64,000 bases of DNA. Source: Typhlomys cinereus. Its lineage: Eukaryota > Chordata > Mammalia > Rodentia > Platacanthomyidae. Made by a program: the position numbers and the translations under genes. The notes below the pieces were generated by a model. The model made no database searches, was not told the origin of the DNA, and saw only the letters and a list, made by a program, of their open reading frames with translations. Every line of letters begins with the position of its first letter. Within the stretch, counting starts at the first letter, position 1. This document shows positions 58,586-64,000 of this stretch, in pieces. The DNA is taken from NCBI GenBank assembly GCA_023101885.1, contig JALPQD010000415.1:1537652-1601651 (forward strand), read 5' to 3'.

Positions 58586-59770
58586 GATGAGTTTTCCAGA
58601 AAAGAAATCAAAATGTCTAACAAATATCTTTAAAAATGTTCCGCATCCTTAGCCATCAGGGAAATGCAAATCAAAACGTCCCTGAGATATCATCTCATCC
58701 TGATCAGGATGGCAAAAATCCATAATACAAACAACACTGAATGCTGGAGAGGATGTGGAGAGAAGGGAACTCTCCTACATTGCTGGTGGGAATGCAGGCT
58801 CATACAGCCACTCTGACAATCTGTATGGTGATTTCTAAAAATGGTAACAATTGAAATGCCACATGACCCTGTTATACCACTTTTGGGAATAATCCCCCAT
58901 AATGCAGAAATTCACTGCAGTTACATGAGCACAACCATGTTCATTGCAACACTATTTACAATGACAAACTCATGAAATCAACCTAAATGCCCAACAGTTG
59001 ATAAAGGGATAAGGAAAATGTGATTCATTTATACAATGGAATACTACTCAGCCATCAAAAAAGATAAATTAATGAAATTTGCCAGGAAATGAATGGAATT
59101 AGAAAAATTTATATTGAGTGAAGTATCCCAGCCACAGAAAATTAGACACCATATGTATTCCCTAATAAATAGATCCTAATTCCAAACCCACTTAATGACA
59201 TATTCAAAGGTAAATCTCTGTAGTATCCACTGTAATCACAAAGGATTATAAACAGGAGGGAAGGGGAAGGAGGACCTTAAAAGAAAGGAGATAGGGAGTC
59301 ACACTTTGGTAGAGAAAATAGGCCACAGTCAAGTATTGCATGTAAATAAAGAGACATCTGGTGCAACTCACTGTCACTTCCCTTCCTGGTCACTTTCAAC
59401 TCAACAGGGGTAATCTCACCAATCACGGAGGGTATAGGGACTGACAGATAGACAGTAACCATCTGGCAAATAAAAAACTTCTTTTTTGTACTGGGGATAG
59501 TTAATTGGTCAAAGCATTCAGTCATGAGATTGGTCCTAAACAAGACATCTGGGTGGAAGAGGGTGTTGAAAGATTGTAAAAGCTGAAGGAATGGGAAGAA
59601 CACAGCAAAATTCTGTCTTCTGGATATGACATATCCTTAGTAATCATGAGACATAACAACTGTGGTCAGAAGCACAAGACCTGAGCAAGTAAACAAACAA
59701 AAGAGAAATGAAAGTAGGAGTGTGACAAGTTGAGAAAGGAACCAGTGATGGATAATATTAGGGTAATGTG
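58586..59770 (+). mobile_element. L1 3' part (ORF2 end + 3'UTR), older subfamily, plus strand
   Basis: 58586-59165 aligns to 63005-63570 of the 60-64 kb copy with moderate divergence. The 3'UTR 59166-59770 is longer and of a different type, including 'aacaagacatctgggtgg', 'ctgtcttctggatatgaca' and 'gtcagaagcacaagacct', close to the 3'UTR of the old element at 11400-11600. The tail end is indistinct. Confidence 0.85.
58590..59165 (+). pseudogene. ORF2: L1 ORF2 C-terminal remnant
   Basis: Covers the last ~190 codons of the L1 endonuclease/reverse transcriptase, including the segment matching CWRGCG...HCWW of the C-terminal cysteine cluster (about 58740-58790). Frameshifts and stops, such as TGA in the 'aaactcatgaaat' segment, prevent translation. 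The natural stop corresponds to TAA at 59163-59165. There is no RT domain, since the upstream sequence is the CpG-rich block rather than ORF2. Confidence 0.75.
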
Positions 59771-60153
59771 ATAAAAATATTACATGCAAATTATTTTATT
59801 TTTTACTTATATTAATATTTATTTATATTAAATATAGTCCTTAAATTTATTATATTTATATAGTATATTTATATGATTTAATTTTATAATTATAAATATT
59901 AAATTATAAATACTGGTAATAATATTGATATTAATATTATATTTAAAGAGGTATAAATATTAAATTATAAATATCAAATTATATTTGTTATGTTTATATA
60001 TTATAAATAAAATTGTATTTATATTAATTATAATTACTGTGTCTATATTTTCTAAAATTATGTTATTTGTATGAAACCTATATACTAAATGTGTGTTTTT
60101 CTGTTTATCTATTTTAATAAATTCTGTTCTCCAATAAAAAAATATAAAAATAA
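59771..60153. repeat. AT-rich low-complexity spacer between two L1s
   Basis: Nearly pure A/T with 'attataaatatt'-type imperfect repeats. It merges into an A-rich run ('aataaaaaaatataaaaata') right before the next L1 begins. It may include the tail of the upstream L1. Confidence 0.8.
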
Positions 60154-63100
60154 ATAAAACAAGAAATCAACCCCCAAACGATAATTCTTGGGGACTTCAA
60201 CACCGCCCTCTCAACATGGGATAGATCAACAGGTCAAAAGCTTAACAGAGACACTTTGGAACTTAATCAAACCCTGAAAGAAATGGACCTTACAGATCTC
60301 TATCGAACTTTTCACCCACGCACCAAAGAATACACATTTTTCTCAGCAGCACACGGAACTTTCTCCAAAATAGATCACATATTGGGCCACAAAATGAATC
60401 TACACATATACAAGAAAGTTGAAATTCTAACCTGTGCCCTATCAGACCACCACGGCCTAAAGCTGGACATCTACAACACATCAAACAAGAGAAAATACAC
60501 TAACTCTTGGAAACTTAACACTATGATGCTGAATGAGAACTGGATTCAGGAAGAAATTAAAAAGGAAATTCAAGATTTCCTGAAAGTGAATGATAATGAA
60601 AACACAACTTACCAAAATCTCTGGGACACAATGAAAGCTGTTCTAAGAGGTAAGTTCATAGCTCTTAATGCCTACGTCAAAAAAATGGAAACATCAGAAA
60701 TAAACAACTTAACAATGCAGCTTAAAGCTTTAGAGAAACTAGAGCAATCTGATCCCAAAAGTAGTAGAAGAGAGGAGATTAGCAAAATAAGGGGAGAAAT
60801 ATCTGAACTCGAGATTAAGAAAACGATAGAAAAAATCAACCAGTCAAAAAGCTGGTTCTTTGAAAAAATCAACAAGATTGATACACCCCTAGCTAAACTA
60901 ACCAAAAGCAGGAGAGAGAAAACCCAAATTAACAAAATTAGAAATGAACATGGAGTTATCACTACTGATACCCAAGAAATCCAGAGAATTATAACATCAT
61001 ATTTCAAAAACTTATACTCTGTGAGGTTTGACAACACAAAAGAGATGGATGAATTTCTAAGTAAACACAACTTGCCTAAATTGAATCAGGAAGTTGTGAA
61101 TTATTTAAATAGTCCTATAACATATAAGGAAATTGAGAAAGTAATCTCGAATCTTCCCACCAAAAAATGTCCTGGACCAGATGGATTCAGCACAGAGTTC
61201 TACCAGACATTTAAGGAGTTAATAACACCAATACTCCTTAAACTGTTCCATCAAATAGCAAAGCAAGGAACACTACCAAATTCCTTCTATGAAGCTAATA
61301 TCGTTTTAATCCCAAAACCTAATAAAGATTCACTTAAAAAAGAAAACTATAGGCCGATCTCCCTGATGAACACAGACGCAAAGATTCTCAACAAAGTCTT
61401 AGCAAATCGGATTCAAAAACGTATTAAAAAGATCATTCATGGGGACCAAGTAGGCTTCATCCCCGGCACACAAGGTTGGTTCAACATACGCAAATCAATA
61501 AATGTAATTCATCCTGTAAACCAGTCCAAAGTCCAAGACCACATGATACTCTCGATAGATGCAGAAAAAGCTTTTGACAAGATCCAACAGCCTTTTATGA
61601 TCAAAACGCTAGAGACAGTGGGAATGGAAGGAACCTTTATCAATATAATAAAAGCTATATACAACAAGCCCACAGCAAGGATTATGCTCAATGGGGAACA
61701 ATTGGAAGCATTCCCACTTCGATCAGGAACTAGAGAAGGCTGTCCACTCTCACCACTTCTATTCAATATTGTACTTGAAGTCTTAGCTGAAGCCATAAGA
61801 CAAGAAAGGGACATAAGAGGGATTCAAATTAGCAAGGAAGAAGTCAAGCTATCTCTATTTGCAGATGACATGATCTTATACCTGAGTGATCCCAAAAACT
61901 CCACCAGGAAGCTCCTGGAACTAATTGAGAAGTTCAGCAGGGTGGCAGGATACAAAATAAATGTGCAAAAATCAGAGGCCTTCCTATATGCCCAGAATGA
62001 AAGAAGTGAAAAAGCATTGAGAGAAACAATCCCATTTACTATAGCCCCTAAAAAAATGAAATACCTTGGTATAAACCTAACCAAGGAGGTAAAAGACCTT
62101 TACAATGAAAACTTTAAAACCCTAAAGAAAGAAATTGCAGAAGACACCAGAAGGTGGAAAGACCTCCCTTGTTCCTGGATTGACAGAATCAACATCGTAA
62201 AAATGACCATCCTACCAAAGGCAATATACAGATTCAATGCTATACCAATCAAAATCCCAAAGCAATTCTTCAAAGAAGTTGACCAAACAATCTCAAAGTT
62301 CATATGGAGGAACAAAAGATCCAGGATAGTAAAAACAATCCTGAGTAACAAAAACACAGCTGGAGGTATTGCCATACCAAACCTTAGTCTATACTACAAA
62401 TCCATAGTTATAAAGACAGCCTGGAACTGGCTCCAAAATAGACACACAGATCAATGGATAAGGATTGAAGACCTAGATATAAGCCCACAAAGTTACAGCC
62501 ATTTGGTCTTTGACAAAGGGGCCCAAAGAATCCAATGGAAAAAGAACAGCATCTTCAATAAATGGTGCTGGCAAAACTGGATCTCCACATGCAGAAGATT
62601 AAAGCTGGACCCGTACTTGTCACCATGTACAAGACTTAATTCCAAATGGATCAAGGACCTTGATATCAGGCCAGAGAGTAGAAAAACCATAATTGAAAGG
62701 ATAGAGAACTCCCTCGAGCTGATTGGGCTAGGCCAACAGTTCCTAAACAGACATCCAATGGCACAGTCACTGCTACCAACTCTCAACAGTTGGGATCTTG
62801 TGAAATTAAAGAGCTTCTGTTCAGATAAAGAAATTATAACACGAGCTCAAAGGCAACCCACAGAATGGGAGAAAATCTTCACTAACCACACATCTGATAG
62901 AACTCTGCTGTCCAGAGTGCACAAAGAACTTAGAAAACTAAACACCAAGGAAACCAATGGCCCAATTAAAAAATGGGCCCTGGAACTTCAAAGAAACCTT
63001 ACCAGGGATGAAATTAAAATGTCTAACAAATATCTTAAAAAATGCTCCACTTCCTTAGCCATCAGGGAAATGCAAATCAAAACTTCCCTGAGATATCATC

Positions 63101-63570
63101 TCACCCCGGTCAGGATGGCAAAAATCCACAATACAAACAACAACAAATGTTGGAGAGGATGTGGAGAGAGGGGAACTCTGCTACATTGCTGGTGGGAATG
63201 CAGGCTCATACAGCCACTCTGGCGAGCCGTCTGGAGATTCTTAAAGAAATTAAAGATTGAAATGTCGTATGAACCTGCTATTCCACTTTTGGGAATAACC
63301 CCCCATACAGCAGAGGTTCACCTCGATAGCACAAGCACGACCATGTTCATAGCAGCACTGTTTACAATAGCAAAGTCATGGAATTAGCCCAAATGTCCAA
63401 CAGTTGACGAGTGGATAAGGAATCTGTGGTACATCTATACAATGGAGTACTACTCAGCCATTAAAAATGATGAATTACTGGAATTTGCTGGGAAATGGAT
63501 GTCATTAGAAACAATTATATTAAGTGAAGTATCCCAGACCCAGAAATTAAGTGCCGTATGTACTCCCTAA
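60154..63570 (+). pseudogene. ORF2: L1 ORF2 (endonuclease C-terminus, RT, C-terminal domain), nearly open
   Basis: ORF2 protein nicks target DNA and reverse-transcribes L1 RNA. The frame is open from 60154 to a TAG at 63385-63387. Residues below are counted from the TTG at 60256. Seen: endonuclease end (GDFNT before residue 1; SDHH at 63-66), RT palm with SIDAEKAFD (catalytic Asp 435), [10 protein letters not shown] (490s), FADD (535-538), and the CX3CX7HX4C cluster (C965, C969, H977, C982). Lesions: loss of roughly the first 200 codons; Q to E at residue 494 in the RQGCPLSP block; CAG to TAG at 63385, after which the frame continues to the natural TAA at 63568-63570. No initiation context of its own, so dead. 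Confidence 0.9.
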
Positions 63571-64000
63571 TAGGTGGCTCCTAGTACCAAACCCACCCAG
63601 CCCACCTAGAGACAGTAATTCCAAGGATTATGAACAGGAGGGATAGGGTAGGAGGGCCACACCAGAAACAAGGAGAGAAGGGACCATGTTACAGCAGGGA
63701 AAATAGGCCTCCACCAAGGACCCAAATAAGTAATGAGACATCTGATTAAGTTCACAGACTTTTGTTCCTGATCATTTACTACTGGGGGGGTGTGATCTCA
63801 CCAGAAGAGGAGGGCATATAGTCTGGCAGATAAAAAGTAACCATTTTGCAAATGGGTGATAGACCCCTCCCTTACTGTGGTTTCCCACTTTTATTACATC
63901 TACCTTTGAATGTGCTTTTATCACAAGACTCTAACAGCTTTTTGTCTCTGGCCAGGGGGTAACATACAATGCCCACCAGGATGGAGGGAAGGGCATTGCA
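60157..64000 (+). mobile_element. Young 5'-truncated L1, plus strand, runs off window
   Basis: Begins inside the ORF2 endonuclease domain (first recognisable residues ILGDFNT at 60184), covers the rest of ORF2 to 63570 and at least 430 bp of 3'UTR. The A tail and any target duplication lie beyond 64000. It is the longest and best-preserved coding L1 in the window. It shares subfamily features with the copies at 282-2460 and 34130-36085. Confidence 0.95.
63571..64000 (+). other. L1 3'UTR (first part)
   Basis: Follows the ORF2 stop and aligns to the reverse complement of 34750-35474 around the SINE insertion there. It contains 'ttactgtggtttcccac' and 'ccattttgcaaatgggt', the exact site used by the SINE in the 34-36 kb copy, here uninterrupted. 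Confidence 0.9.

Noticed and set aside
60290..62786. Minus-strand frames of 64-132 codons opposite L1 ORF2
   Set aside because: Antisense shadows of the ORF2 frame.
1..64000. CRISPR array, bacterial-type operon or a novel multi-gene system
   Set aside because: No spaced identical direct repeats, no operon-like gene clusters, and all recognisable coding sequence is L1-derived in a mammalian repeat landscape.

Overview
The window looks like rodent nuclear DNA from a gene-poor, AT-rich region. I found no convincing protein-coding exon of a host gene, and no tRNA, rRNA or CRISPR array. The organism is inferred from the repeats: B1, B4-type (ID+B1 composite, B4A-like) and ID/B3-like SINEs, MaLR (ORR1/MT/MLT1-like) LTRs, older MIR and L1 remnants, and a younger L1 family. 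The recent L1 3'UTR and a recent tRNA-derived SINE at 34.9-35.2 kb do not look like those of house mouse or rat, so a myomorph rodent outside Mus/Rattus is my best guess. The species is not determined.

Layout. 1-2.46 kb: a minus-strand L1 3' end whose first ~1.2 kb has an odd excess of C/G changes. 4.1-4.6 kb: a plus-strand L1 3' end. 5.9-6.3 kb: an MLT1-like LTR. 6.4-11.8 kb: an ancient, roughly ORF1-to-3'UTR plus-strand L1 broken by two other insertions and ending in a near-perfect inverted repeat. 12.1-19.3 kb: another L1 3' end, purine/pyrimidine microsatellites, a MaLR LTR, MIRs, B1s and a solo ERV LTR with recognisable CCAAT, TATA and poly(A) signals. 19.3-34 kb: mostly unassigned AT-rich DNA with MIR, B4 and L1 fragments. 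34.1-36.1 kb: a 5'-truncated L1 bounded by an 18-bp target-site duplication (TSD), itself hit by a SINE with its own 16-bp TSD. 36-58 kb: unassigned DNA with two more plus-strand L1 3' ends, B4/B1/ID SINEs and MaLR LTRs. 58.4-59.7 kb: a CpG-rich block fused to the 3' part of an older L1. 60.15-64 kb: a 5'-truncated L1 whose ORF2 is open for over 1,070 codons.

No genes act together here; the coding capacity is retrotransposon-derived. The L1 copies carry remnants of the ORF1 nucleic-acid chaperone and the ORF2 endonuclease/reverse transcriptase, which in life also mobilises the SINEs seen here. The points most worth a second look are the CpG-rich/L1 fusion at 58.4 kb, the inverted repeat at 10.9/11.8 kb, a (TG)n microsatellite at 26.8 kb that is really a 5'-truncated SINE, and the suspicious base composition of the first 1.2 kb.
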